From: an uncultured bacterium
GTDB taxonomy: Bacteria; Cyanobacteriota; Vampirovibrionia; Gastranaerophilales; Gastranaerophilaceae
Length of the DNA: 64,000 nt
Assembly (NCBI GenBank): GCA_958366705.1
Contig: CATXCB010000001.1
Location: forward strand, 218,345 to 282,344
Direction of reading: 5' to 3'
Shown here piece by piece: positions 16,760-25,112 of this stretch. The notes under the pieces were generated by a model. That model made no database searches. It was not told the DNA's origin and saw only the letters and a program-made list of their open reading frames with translations. Every line of letters starts with the position of its first letter. Positions within the stretch are counted from its first letter, which is position 1. The position numbers and the translations under genes are program-made.

Positions 16760-18478
16760 TTACAAAAGTTCTTTTTGTATTGTTTTTCCCTCTATCTTTT
16801 CAACACTTACAGGAAGTGCAAAATGGAAGCTGGAACCTTTTTCTTCTTCACTATCACACCAGATTGTACCTCTGTGAGCTTTAATCAGCTGTTTTGCAAT
16901 CGGCAGCCCAAGACCTGTTCCGCCAACTTTGCGGGAAAGGCTGTTTTCTATTTGTGTAAATTTATCAAATGCTTTTAATAAATTTTCTTCTTTTATTCCA
17001 ATTCCCTCGTCAATTACGCTTACAATAATGTAGTTTCCCTGTAAAGATTTTATATCTTTTTCAAAGTGTTGATTTGTACAAATATCCCGGGCATTCTTTA
17101 ACTCTGATTTTATTGTTATATTTTTTCCTTTAGGGGTAAATTTTATAGCATTAGAAACAAGATTTGTTAAAACCTGTCCCAGTCGCTGTGAATCTGCATA
17201 GATATCCGGAAGTTCACTTTGTTCTTCTGTTGTTAAGATGATTTCATGTTCTTTGGCTACGCATTCGAAGTTTGTTTTAACATTTTCGATAACAGAATGA
17301 ATATTCATGATTTTGTAGTTGAAGTCCATTTTACCTGCTTCAATTTTATTAATGTCAAGAATATCATTGATAATGCTTGTTAGATTTTCGACATTCCTTT
17401 TTGCCATATCAATAAATTTTACGGCAGTTTCTCCTAAGTTCCCGCAACGGCCGCTGGATAAAATAGTTAATGCATTTTTTATTGGTGTTAGTGGGGTTCT
17501 TAATTCGTGAGAAACAATTGAAATAAATTCAGATTTAACACGTTCTAATTTTTCTAATTCTTCATTTTTTTCAATAATTTCTCTGTATAATCCTGCACTT
17601 TTTAGTGGCAGTGAAACTTGTTGAACAATTGTTTGAAAATATGTTGCATCATCTGTGGTAAATGGTTTTTCTTTAAATATTTCTATGCATCCAAAGAAGT
17701 TGTCCCCTAAATCTATAGGTGCAAACATATTATCATATTGAAAAATTGTGAATGTAAATTTGTTATTTTGGTTTTTTATGTTTTTAATTATTTTTAAATT
17801 CTTATCATCAATTTCAAACGGAACATTGTTTTGTTTGAAAAGTGATTTATAATTTAGAATAGCCCGCAGTTTTAGGGCACTCATGAGTTCTTCCGAGATA
17901 TCATATAGCGAATTTATTATGAGTACCGGTTCCTGTTCAAAGCCGAACGATATTGTGCAGGTTAAATCAAAGCTCAATGATTTATCAAGTCCTTCTATCA
18001 TATATTGCAAAAGTTTTTTAGTATCAAGGGTTCCTGCAAATTGCGAACTTGTGTTGTATAAAACATTTAATCTATATAAGCTGTCTGCTAAGTCTTTGTT
18101 TTTTCCTGATAAAAAGTCCAGATTTTCTTTTGTTTTTAGATGTGTATTTACTGTAGAAATTATAATATTATCCGGAGTATTGTCGAGTATAAAACCACTG
18201 ATAAATTTGGTAGAATCTTCATTTGAATTACTTCCGTCAGTGATTAATAAAATTTGAGTGTTTTCTAGTTTTGATTTGAATTTTTTTATCGCAAGTTGTA
18301 AATTTAGAATCTCGATATTCTCGTCAATAATAATAATGTCAGGGGGATCGATTTCCAATAAATCAAATATAGACGTCGGAGTACAACAAGCGTTAAATTT
18401 GTAGAACTTGTTGTCAAATAATGATTTATATTTTGTGAAAACAGAATCGTTTTCAGTTATCAATAATATATTCCCCAT
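16760..18478 (-). CDS. Soluble hybrid sensor histidine kinase: degenerate receiver, GAF-like, HisKA, HATPase
   Basis: A 572-residue protein. Residues 1-125 fold like a CheY receiver (DPPDIIIIDEN carries the phospho-Asp position). However, the usual acidic pair is reduced to ITENDS and the conserved Lys is replaced in FILDNTPDN, so phosphorylation is doubtful. Residues ~150-310 resemble a GAF sensor. A short coiled coil leads to HisKA with the phospho-acceptor SHELRTPLTP, then HATPase with N-box NLVSNAIKFTP, G1 DEGIGI and G2 GGTGLGLPIAKQL. There is no membrane segment, so it is a cytoplasmic sensor. No partner response regulator is adjacent. The signal is unknown. Confidence 0.88.
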   Translation of the reverse strand: MGNILLITENDSVFTKYKSLFDNKFYKFNACCTPTSIFDLLEIDPPDIIIIDENIEILNLQLAIKKFKSKLENTQILLITDGSNSNEDSTKFISGFILDNTPDNIIISTVNTHLKTKENLDFLSGKNKDLADSLYRLNVLYNTSSQFAGTLDTKKLLQYMIEGLDKSLSFDLTCTISFGFEQEPVLIINSLYDISEELMSALKLRAILNYKSLFKQNNVPFEIDDKNLKIIKNIKNQNNKFTFTIFQYDNMFAPIDLGDNFFGCIEIFKEKPFTTDDATYFQTIVQQVSLPLKSAGLYREIIEKNEELEKLERVKSEFISIVSHELRTPLTPIKNALTILSSGRCGNLGETAVKFIDMAKRNVENLTSIINDILDINKIEAGKMDFNYKIMNIHSVIENVKTNFECVAKEHEIILTTEEQSELPDIYADSQRLGQVLTNLVSNAIKFTPKGKNITIKSELKNARDICTNQHFEKDIKSLQGNYIIVSVIDEGIGIKEENLLKAFDKFTQIENSLSRKVGGTGLGLPIAKQLIKAHRGTIWCDSEEEKGSSFHFALPVSVEKIEGKTIQKELL

Positions 18479-18770
18479 ATTTATATTTTAAATTGAGGAT
18501 TTTATTTGGCAAATTAGTAAAATATTTTAAACAAAAATCTGAGATTATTTGCATTTATTAACTGAAACTATTTATAAATGACTATTTAGCCACTTGTCTA
18601 TCCGTATTTTTACTTACGTAAAACTGCGGACTTTATTTTTTTATAAAAATCGCTATACTAAGAAATGTAATCGGTTAAGGTTCAAGCCCGGGAACATAAA
18701 AGTTCCTAAAGAATTTCCTTTTGATGGTAAAACTGTTTGCCGACATTCACGGTATAGGAAGAGTGTATTT

Positions 18771-19133
18771 ATGGGATATATTCATTGCTGTGGTGGGCTG
18801 CGTAAAACCAGAAGTTTTGTGCTGTCACCAACAGAAAAGTTTGTTGTGTGTGAATTAGATTACTTATCTAAATGTCCGGTTTGCGGGCATTTAGTTATTC
18901 AGTTAACAAGAATTGATAAATCAGATGTAATATCTACTCTTAGATATGTTAATAAAAAAGCTTTAAATTTTTGGGAAAAAATTAAACCTAAAATTATCTA
19001 TGAGCGCAGAATTTTTGATTATTCAAAACGACATGGAGGTACTTTTTATTTAAGTTATAACGAATACGGTGTTAAAAAGAGGTGTTATTCAAATTTTTCA
19101 AATTTGAAAATAGGTTTAAATTCTATTTTATAA
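18771..19133 (+). CDS. Zinc-ribbon protein at the head of the phage block
   Basis: About 120 residues if started at the ATG at 18771, which has AGGAAGAG seven bases upstream. The frame stays open back to 18594 (179 residues), but the extension is preceded by a promoter-like TATACT (18653-18658) and is less protein-like. One CxxC pair (KCPVCGH) plus an earlier CC suggest a zinc ribbon. The C-terminal part is basic and Tyr/Phe-rich. No family is recognised. It is in the same direction as the phage genes and may be the first gene of the block. A long-loop hairpin follows. Confidence 0.5.
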   Translation: MGYIHCCGGLRKTRSFVLSPTEKFVVCELDYLSKCPVCGHLVIQLTRIDKSDVISTLRYVNKKALNFWEKIKPKIIYERRIFDYSKRHGGTFYLSYNEYGVKKRCYSNFSNLKIGLNSIL

Positions 19134-19166
19134 ATCCAATCCTTCAATCATTTACTCTAATTGTTA

Positions 19167-19209
19167 AAGAGGGGATTTTTACTTATCTATCTACCCTGTG
19201 TCCCCTCTT
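19167..19209 (+). terminator. Hairpin before the LuxR-type gene
   Basis: AAGAGGGGA (19167-19175) pairs with TCCCCTCTT (19201-19209) around a 25-base loop, followed by ATTTTATT. AAAGAGGGG recurs at 19243-19251, just before the next start, so an alternative pairing with the same right arm is possible. It may be a terminator or an attenuator-like switch. Confidence 0.4.
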
Positions 19210-19262
19210 ATTTTATTAAAGCGGAAATATTATTAAACAATGAAAAGAGGGGTTAATGTAAT

Positions 19263-19517
19263 ATGAGGTTAATTAAATCGGAGACAGAAGGAAGTTTGAT
19301 GAAGTTATCGCCAAAGGAACATGACGTGTTAACTCTAATAGCTTGCGGTTTTACAGATAAGGAAGTTGCTTTAAAATTAAAGATTTCGATTCGAACTGTC
19401 CAATCACATATATCATCAATCCTATTAAAACTTAATGCAAGAAATAGAGTGAATGCTGTTGTTGTTTATATGCACCTCAATCCAAAGTGGAAGATAGAAG
19501 AGAGGTTTGTTGTATGA
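19263..19517 (+). CDS. LuxR/GerE-type HTH regulator
   Basis: An 84-residue protein consisting almost only of a GerE helix-turn-helix: LSPKEHDVLTLIACGFTDKE, then ALKLKISIRTVQSHISSILLKL. It has no receiver or ligand domain, so it resembles the small stand-alone regulators that time phage late genes. An alternative start at 19299 (MKLSPKEH) has a better Shine-Dalgarno (AGAAGGAAG) and would give 72 residues. It overlaps the amidase by ATGA (19514-19517), indicating translational coupling. It probably controls the downstream structural block, inferred from position. Confidence 0.8.
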   Translation: MRLIKSETEGSLMKLSPKEHDVLTLIACGFTDKEVALKLKISIRTVQSHISSILLKLNARNRVNAVVVYMHLNPKWKIEERFVV

Positions 19518-20005
19518 TTAAAAGAATTATTTTACACTGGACTGCCGGAAGATATTATCCGACTCAGTTTGAAAAACAGTATTATCATTATTTGATAGAT
19601 AAAGACGGGCGTATATATAACGGAATTCATCAGCCGGAGGATAATTTTAACTGTAAAGATGGAAATTATGCTGCCCATACAGGAGGTGGAAATACCGGTT
19701 CTGTTGGTGTTGCAATGTGTTCAATGTACGGGTTTAAATCATCTGAAAGTCCGGGAAATTTTCCAATTACTCCGATTCAATTTGAATCTTGTATGAAGTT
19801 TTGTTCAGATTTATGTGAACAGTATTCTTTAGATATAAATCCAGGGACTGTACTGACACACTATGAATTTGGTCAAAATAATCCAAAAACAAGCAGCTTT
19901 GGAAAGATAGATATTGTTTATCTTCCGCCATATCCGTGGGTTGCCCGAAAGGATGTCGGAAGTTTTATACGATCAAAAGTTCGATGGTACAAAGAAAAAA
20001 TGTAA
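19514..20005 (+). CDS. N-acetylmuramoyl-L-alanine amidase (Amidase_2 type), endolysin candidate
   Basis: About 163 residues starting MIKRIILHW at 19514, chosen because AGAGAGG lies upstream and the ATGA overlaps the preceding stop. It is a zinc amidase that cuts the lactyl-L-Ala bond of peptidoglycan. Zinc/catalytic residues are His in ILHWTAG, His in AAHTGGG and His in LTHYEFG. There is no signal peptide and no cell-wall-binding domain, as in phage lysins that leave through a holin. Its place at the front of the block, far from the holin-like gene at 22545, is unusual. Confidence 0.88.
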   Translation: MIKRIILHWTAGRYYPTQFEKQYYHYLIDKDGRIYNGIHQPEDNFNCKDGNYAAHTGGGNTGSVGVAMCSMYGFKSSESPGNFPITPIQFESCMKFCSDLCEQYSLDINPGTVLTHYEFGQNNPKTSSFGKIDIVYLPPYPWVARKDVGSFIRSKVRWYKEKM

Positions 20006-20016
20006 GAGGGTAATTT

Positions 20017-21540
20017 ATGGATATAAATTATTTTGATTTAGCCGGTGGTATAAATCAGGCAACAACAAAGACTGAATTAGGTACGGATACAAAAGTTCTT
20101 TACTGGGCAGAGTCTGAGAATGTTGAAATCTATAATAACAAGGGAATTATTAAACAAAAAGGCAATACTCTGTTAACAGCTCTTCCTCAGGAAGAACCAA
20201 TAACAGGCATGTGCGAAATGGAATCAGATGGATTGTACAAGCTTGTTATAACAACAGAATCGGGAAAAATATATATTTATAATAATTCTTCTGCAACGTT
20301 AAAACAGCTGGATAAAACGCTTACCGGTAAAAAAGTTCTGTTTGCAAATTTTTTGCGTGGGATTCTTGTTTCAACAGAGTCTGATGAAATGTTTTATATC
20401 AAAGATAATGAAACCTTTGATATTGTTGAGTGCAATTTGCAAGATACTGCCGGAAATCCTTTGTATCCCGAAACTATAGCTGTATATAAAGGACGGGTCT
20501 GGTGTGCTAAAGATTCAACAATATATTATTCTGCTCTTGGAACTTATGATGATTTTAAAACTGATAATGATGCAGGATATATTAATGATTTTCATACTGA
20601 TACTGCCGATATTATAGTTATGCATGCTTATAAGGATTATCTTGCTGTATACAAACGGGAGCGGGTATATCTTTTATCAGGTTCAAATCCTGAGACTTTT
20701 GCGATAACATTGTTTGCTGATAAAGGATCTATAGCAAGGAAAGCGGTTGTTAATGTTGATAATAAACAGTATTTTTTAAGTAACGGTATCTTTGCTCTTG
20801 AACAGGTCGGGGAATTAAATCAAATTCGGCTTGGTTCAGAGATTTCTTTAAAAATAAAAGATGAATTTAATAATAATTTTGATACTCCGAGGATGAAAAA
20901 TACTATAGCTCTTCACTATCAAAATAAAAGTCAAACCTGGTTTCTCTTTCCGTATCTGGGAGATAATTTTTATCATACTATATGGATTAATGATTATGTT
21001 AATAAGGCATGGTATAAAAGAGTCCTTCCGCAAAATATCACTACTGCCTGTAATTTTAATTCATATATTGTTACTGCAGATGATAAAGGCAGAATTTATT
21101 ATGAAGATTTTGGAACTACATTTGACGGACAAAGTATTAAATTTTTGTGGAAATCCCCGTTTTTATCTTTAGGTAATGTACATCATAGAAAATTAATTGA
21201 TGAATTTTATTTTTTATTAGATGATTTGCATGATAATAATTTTAAATTTTCGGTATTTAAAGATTATGACAGCGGATACTCAGAAGATAAAGAATGTATA
21301 AGTTTACGTTATTATAATAAGTTAATCTGGGCTGAAGATTCTTCTCCTGACGACTCCTCTTATTGCTGGGCAATGGAAGATTCTGACGGTCCAATTTGGT
21401 CTATAAATACAGATGTATTGGAAAAGGCTGAAATTTTTGGCAGCTGTTATTCTGTACAGTTATGTGTGGAAGGTTTTGATAAAGATGATAATTGTGCAAT
21501 TATCGGTCTGCAATTTAGAGAAATTTATAACGATGAATAA
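20017..21540 (+). CDS. Tail hub / DNA-stabilisation protein, P22 gp10-like (inferred)
   Basis: A 507-residue protein. The N terminus (YFDLAGGINQATTKTEL...YWAESENVEIYNNKGIIKQKGN) matches the opening typical of podovirus tail-hub and packaged-DNA-stabilisation proteins. The body alternates short beta strands and Gly/Asp turns with several YYxxxG motifs, as in a beta-propeller. A GTAAGAGGG Shine-Dalgarno precedes the ATG. In P22 the comparable protein forms the tail nozzle below the adaptor. The assignment rests on the N-terminal pattern and genomic context, not on a catalytic motif. Confidence 0.6.
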   Translation: MDINYFDLAGGINQATTKTELGTDTKVLYWAESENVEIYNNKGIIKQKGNTLLTALPQEEPITGMCEMESDGLYKLVITTESGKIYIYNNSSATLKQLDKTLTGKKVLFANFLRGILVSTESDEMFYIKDNETFDIVECNLQDTAGNPLYPETIAVYKGRVWCAKDSTIYYSALGTYDDFKTDNDAGYINDFHTDTADIIVMHAYKDYLAVYKRERVYLLSGSNPETFAITLFADKGSIARKAVVNVDNKQYFLSNGIFALEQVGELNQIRLGSEISLKIKDEFNNNFDTPRMKNTIALHYQNKSQTWFLFPYLGDNFYHTIWINDYVNKAWYKRVLPQNITTACNFNSYIVTADDKGRIYYEDFGTTFDGQSIKFLWKSPFLSLGNVHHRKLIDEFYFLLDDLHDNNFKFSVFKDYDSGYSEDKECISLRYYNKLIWAEDSSPDDSSYCWAMEDSDGPIWSINTDVLEKAEIFGSCYSVQLCVEGFDKDDNCAIIGLQFREIYNDE

Positions 21541-21603
21541 TTAGTTTAAAAATTCACCACTCTTATTTGTTTAGCACTATTTGTAAAATGAAAGGAAAAG
21601 AAA

Positions 21604-22467
21604 ATGTCAGATTTTACAACATCTTATTCTGCTTTTATTCCGCAGCTCTGGAGTAAAAAGTTAAATCAAATGTTAGAAAAAAACTGTGTTATGATGCAGT
21701 GTGTTAACAGAAATTGGGAAGGAGAAATAAAGCAGCAAGGGGATACTGTTAAAATTATTACTCCCGCAGAGGTTACAGTCTCTACCTTAACTTCAGATAA
21801 TATAGAATATGCATCTTTAACTCCGGTATCTCAAGATTTGCAAATTAATCAAAAGAAATTTTTTGCATTTAAAATTGATGATGTTGCTAAAGTGCAGTCA
21901 AACACAGATATTATGGAAGCTCATTTAGCAAACGCTAAAAAGGCAATTGAAGAAGTTCAGGATGCATATCTTTTAGCTCTGCATACTGATGTAAGCGAAG
22001 ATAATACTGTTGGTTCCGAAGAAGCTCCTGTTACACTTGATAAATCCACAATTTATGAAAATTTTGTACAATTATCTTTAGCTCTTAAAAACTCTGATGC
22101 TGTGCACCCTGGAGTTCGCCCTTGGGTTGTGATAAATCCAAATATTGAAGCTTATTTGTTACAAAGTCCGGAATTTATTAATGCCTACAAAGTTGCTGAT
22201 GAGACATTGAGAGAAGGTGCAATTGGCAGAATTGCAGGGATGGACGTTCTTGTAAGTACAAATTTAGCAGATGTTGATAGTAAGTATTATGTTTTAGCCG
22301 GTACAAATGATGCTATTACTTTTGCCTCTCAGCTTGCAAAAATTGAAAGTCTTAGAGATAAAGACAGTTTTTCTGATTTAGTTAGAGGTTTATATTTGTA
22401 CGGAGCTAAAACTGTTCAACCTAAAGCTTTAGCTAAAATGATTGTTAGTGTTCCTGCAGCAGCTTAG
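21604..22467 (+). CDS. Major capsid (coat) protein, HK97-fold candidate
   Basis: A 287-residue protein with the layout of P22/phage coat proteins: an N-terminal helix SAFIPQLWSKKLNQMLEKN, a strand-rich E-loop-like region (~45-75, GDTVKIITPAEVTVSTL) and a long helix (~98-120). A domain with RPWVVINPNIEAYLL and GMDVLVSTNL follows, and it ends in a strand-rich tail. GAAAGGAAAAGAAAATG gives a good ribosome-binding site. It is the most likely coat gene in a block that also has portal, terminase and scaffold-like genes. A stable RNA hairpin immediately follows and could boost its mRNA level. Confidence 0.8.
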   Translation: MSDFTTSYSAFIPQLWSKKLNQMLEKNCVMMQCVNRNWEGEIKQQGDTVKIITPAEVTVSTLTSDNIEYASLTPVSQDLQINQKKFFAFKIDDVAKVQSNTDIMEAHLANAKKAIEEVQDAYLLALHTDVSEDNTVGSEEAPVTLDKSTIYENFVQLSLALKNSDAVHPGVRPWVVINPNIEAYLLQSPEFINAYKVADETLREGAIGRIAGMDVLVSTNLADVDSKYYVLAGTNDAITFASQLAKIESLRDKDSFSDLVRGLYLYGAKTVQPKALAKMIVSVPAAA

Positions 22468-22485
22468 TTTGTCGGGTTGAATTTG

Positions 22486-22524
22486 AATGTGCTCTCTTTT
22501 GTGTTTCTAGAAAGAGAGTACATT
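22486..22524 (+). terminator. Intercistronic hairpin after the coat gene
   Basis: AATGTGCTCTCTTT (22486-22499) pairs with AAAGAGAGTACATT (22511-22524); the single exception is a G-U pair that works only in the plus-strand RNA. The T-run is short, so it may be a partial terminator or an mRNA-stabilising element rather than a full stop. Confidence 0.6.
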
Positions 22525-22544
22525 TTAAAAATAAGGAGACAGGA

Positions 22545-22793
22545 ATGTTTGTAAAAATTAAAAATAAAATTATAGAGCTTGCAAAAAATGCTGTTTTAGT
22601 GGCTGAAGAAGAGCTGGGAACAGGAAAAGGGCAAGAGAAGAAAACTCTTGCGATAAAATATATAGTTAAAAATTTACCCTTTTCAGAATTCGTAAAAACT
22701 GTTATCTCATTATTTCTTTCAAGTTTTATTGATGATGCGGTAGAAATTGCAGTTCTATATATGAAGTCTTTACCTAAACAAGAAGGAGAGTAA
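22545..22793 (+). CDS. Small protein with LL-H-type holin resemblance
   Basis: An 82-residue protein with a Shine-Dalgarno AAGGAGA. The pattern VLVAEEELGTGKGQEKKTLA, followed by IDDAVEIAVLYMK, resembles the cytoplasmic half of LL-H-family holins, which usually have one N-terminal membrane helix. Here the only hydrophobic stretch is amphipathic (FVKTVISLFLSSFI, ~50-63), so membrane insertion is uncertain. It is packed 1 base from the next gene. If it is not a holin it is a small phage accessory protein of unknown role. Confidence 0.5.
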   Translation: MFVKIKNKIIELAKNAVLVAEEELGTGKGQEKKTLAIKYIVKNLPFSEFVKTVISLFLSSFIDDAVEIAVLYMKSLPKQEGE

Positions 22794-22794
22794 T

Positions 22795-23463
22795 ATGCAA
22801 AATCAATCAGATGAACAATTTTTGCGCAATCAAAATAGTATTTCATCGCCTGCCGTGAGTCCACAGGCAAATTCTATGACAAATTATGTCGATATAATTC
22901 AACAACTGGAACAGGCAATTAGATTGGATGTTCAAAGAGTGCAGCTACTTTTGCAGCAAGGTGTAATATCACAATCTCAAGGACAGTATTTAATGACGCA
23001 ATTGGCTAAAAAAGCGGATGAAATTAACAAATGCAGAGATGCTGTATCAACCTTGAATGTTCAACCTCCAATGTCTGATTCAGAAGTTCAGGAAAATCCT
23101 TTTGATGTATTTAATCAAGAGAATCCCGGTTTCTTTAATTGTGCTGGAAGAGCTGATGTTTTGAATTATATAAAGAATTACGGGCTGGACAAAGATGAGA
23201 TATATCAGATAGCTCAGCTTATTGAAAATTTAGAAAATTCTGCAATCGACGGCTATTTGAAAAAGTCTGCTCACGAAAAATCATTGAATGACGAGAATCT
23301 AGCTGCCAAAAGCAAATTAACGGCATATGCCCAAAAAGCTCCAAAGGGCAGTATTTATGGTAGGATTTTTACTCGTGAAGACATCGGCAATATGAGTGGT
23401 GAAGAGTTTACCAAAAATGAAAAATTAATTATGGATCAGGTTAAGCAGGGTCTAATTAAATAA
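22795..23463 (+). CDS. Scaffold-like helical phage protein
   Basis: A 222-residue, Gln/Asn-rich, highly helical protein with no membrane segment. Residues ~28-85 form a likely coiled coil (YVDIIQQLEQAIRLDVQRVQ), and the C terminus is acidic-then-basic and helical. Composition and place next to the coat gene suggest a capsid scaffolding protein, although scaffold genes usually precede the coat gene. No protease motif is visible. GGAGAGTAAT precedes the ATG. The functional call is an inference. Confidence 0.45.
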   Translation: MQNQSDEQFLRNQNSISSPAVSPQANSMTNYVDIIQQLEQAIRLDVQRVQLLLQQGVISQSQGQYLMTQLAKKADEINKCRDAVSTLNVQPPMSDSEVQENPFDVFNQENPGFFNCAGRADVLNYIKNYGLDKDEIYQIAQLIENLENSAIDGYLKKSAHEKSLNDENLAAKSKLTAYAQKAPKGSIYGRIFTREDIGNMSGEEFTKNEKLIMDQVKQGLIK

Positions 23464-23477
23464 TTTTGGTAAATATA

Positions 23478-23522
23478 AAATGTTCGGGCAAGGGTTTTTA
23501 CTAAATCCTTGTCTGAATATTT
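23478..23522 (+). terminator. Long G-U-containing RNA hairpin in the phage block
   Basis: Arms at 23478-23497 and 23503-23522 pair over 20 positions around a 5-base TTACT loop. All four deviations from perfect pairing are G opposite T, so the structure is intact only in plus-strand RNA. It lies between the scaffold-like and adaptor genes and is a terminator-like or processing hairpin. Confidence 0.65.
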
Positions 23523-23537
23523 GGAAAAGGAGAATGA

Positions 23538-24176
23538 ATGAATTTTTTAGAACTTATTAATAAATGTTTGCTGGAATTAAATTATCGACAAATAAATTCT
23601 TTTTCTGAGCTTATCAAAAATGACCATAAAAGAATTGTAAGTATTTTAAATGTTATTAATAAAGAAATTTGTAATTCTGAAAGCTGGAGATTTTTAGTTC
23701 GAAGAATGACAATAACACTTCCGGCAAAAACAACATCCGTAAAAAATACTGTTCCTGGTAGAATCTGGTATTTAATTGTTGACGGACAAAGATATAAATA
23801 TACTGAGGATGTAGAGCCTTTTTTAACTTCTAAAGGCTTGGCAAATAAGTATTGTGTATGCGGCGGTAAAATTTTTATGCCTGAATTTGCTCAGGATAAG
23901 AATGTTGAAATTATTTATTATTCTAAAAATTGTGCAATTGATGAGAATGATAATGAAAAAGAAAATTTAACAGAGCCGTCAGATTATTCTTTAATGCCAA
24001 TGCCATTTGCAGAACAAATTCTTGTTTATGGAACCTGTATGAGAATAAAAGCAAATCCGCAGCATCCAAAATTTTCTTACTGGATGAGTATGTATAAAGA
24101 AGCTCTTTTGAATCTTAAATCAAAAAGTTCAACCAGTGTTGAGGCAGTGCCCTGCGTGAAAATGCATAGATATTAA
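23538..24176 (+). CDS. Head-tail adaptor (P22 gp4-like), inferred
   Basis: A 212-residue protein with a strong AAAAGGAGA ribosome-binding site. The opening NFLELINKCLLELNYRQINS, then IVSILNVINKEICNSESWRFL, is the helical pattern of podovirus head-completion adaptors that sit beneath the portal ring. A beta-rich centre (GRIWYLIVDGQRYKYTED) and a helical C terminus (PFAEQILVYGTCMRIK) fit the same family. Assigned by pattern and context; no enzyme motif is expected. The next ~125 bases hold a possible promoter but no gene. Confidence 0.6.
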   Translation: MNFLELINKCLLELNYRQINSFSELIKNDHKRIVSILNVINKEICNSESWRFLVRRMTITLPAKTTSVKNTVPGRIWYLIVDGQRYKYTEDVEPFLTSKGLANKYCVCGGKIFMPEFAQDKNVEIIYYSKNCAIDENDNEKENLTEPSDYSLMPMPFAEQILVYGTCMRIKANPQHPKFSYWMSMYKEALLNLKSKSSTSVEAVPCVKMHRY

Positions 24177-24302
24177 GCAAAAAAAACAGGAAGTCGTTTT
24201 CATTCCCCCCTGTTAAGATTTACACTAGCCGAAATATAAATAGCATGTCTATTATACAAATTATTTAGTAAAAATACAAACTATGATAAGAAATGTAAAG
24301 AG

Positions 24303-24737
24303 ATGAAACAATTAACAATACAGCAAAAAAAATTTGTATCCGAGTATATTAAAACGCTTGATGGTGAAAAATCTTTGATTGCAGCCGGCTACAAAGCTAA
24401 GAATTTAAAGGCTTTTGCTTCAGAGCTGCTTGCCAAAGATTCAATAATAAATGAGATTAAGACCATGTTAAAGCTTCAAATTGAAGCCCTAAATGTTCAA
24501 AAAGGATATGTAATACAAAAACTTTTACAAATAGCAGAATTTTCTCTGGAAGAAGAAGATATCCTAGATAAAGAGGGTTACCCTACTGGAAAAAAGAAAT
24601 TGCGAGATTCTTCTTCCGGTTTGAAAGCTCTGGAAAGTTTGTGTAAATATCTTGGCTTTTCTGTCTCAAAATCTGAGGATGAGTATCATGAGGCGAAAAT
24701 TATTACTATTTCAAATTTAGATGATGAAAAAATTTAA
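24303..24737 (+). CDS. Terminase small subunit
   Basis: A 144-residue DNA-recognition subunit of the packaging motor. The N-terminal helix-turn-helix LTIQQKKFVSEYIKTLDGEK with SLIAAGYKA is the common terminase small-subunit opening. The central helices oligomerise and the acidic C terminus would contact the large subunit. It is separated from the large subunit gene by four genes, including portal, which is uncommon. A weak GTAAAGAG Shine-Dalgarno precedes the ATG. Confidence 0.8.
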   Translation: MKQLTIQQKKFVSEYIKTLDGEKSLIAAGYKAKNLKAFASELLAKDSIINEIKTMLKLQIEALNVQKGYVIQKLLQIAEFSLEEEDILDKEGYPTGKKKLRDSSSGLKALESLCKYLGFSVSKSEDEYHEAKIITISNLDDEKI

Positions 24738-24757
24738 TTCAATGAAAGGTTTTTTAA

Positions 24758-25108
24758 ATGAAAGATAATAAAAATATTGAGCAGCTTCTTCTTGATGATG
24801 TTTCAGGTGAAGATTTTCTTAATTCTAAGATAGAACGCGAATTTACTTCTCAGCTTGAGGATAAAGGCTGTAGAGAAAAGAAGTTTGTGACCGATTTAAA
24901 ACTGGCTCCTAAGGAAAAACTTTTTTCTAAAGATGCTGTATATCTTGTGATAAATAAAAACAGCAAGACAAAATCTTATATTAATGGTGTTCAGGCTGAA
25001 GGTTTTCTTGGTTCGCAGAATGCGCTTAGAGAAAAATTTTTGTCAGGTAAAACTGATTATTTTGTAAGTGATGGTAATTATATAAAATTTTTCAAGGTGA
25101 AAGTATAA
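24758..25108 (+). CDS. Unknown small phage-block protein
   Basis: A 116-residue soluble protein, acidic at the N terminus (IEQLLLDDVSGEDFLNSKIE) and Lys-rich later. Its C-terminal half alternates strands (DAVYLVINKNSKTKSYING, then DYFVSDGNYIKFFKVKV). No family is recognised. GAAAGG precedes the ATG, and it ends 4 bases before the acetyltransferase gene, so it is co-translated with it. Confidence 0.6.
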   Translation: MKDNKNIEQLLLDDVSGEDFLNSKIEREFTSQLEDKGCREKKFVTDLKLAPKEKLFSKDAVYLVINKNSKTKSYINGVQAEGFLGSQNALREKFLSGKTDYFVSDGNYIKFFKVKV

Positions 25109-25112
25109 TTAA

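Noticed and set aside
18679..18695. GGTTCAAGCCCGGGAAC, like a tRNA T-loop, at the left edge of the phage block (possible attachment site).
   Set aside because: No acceptor stem, D-arm or anticodon arm around it, and no second copy seen at the right end near 28.9-29 kb. Could be chance.
18594..18770. Upstream extension of the zinc-ribbon gene to an ATG at 18594.
   Set aside because: The first 59 residues are poorly protein-like, begin near a promoter-like TATACT, and lack a ribosome-binding site; the ATG at 18771 has a clear one.
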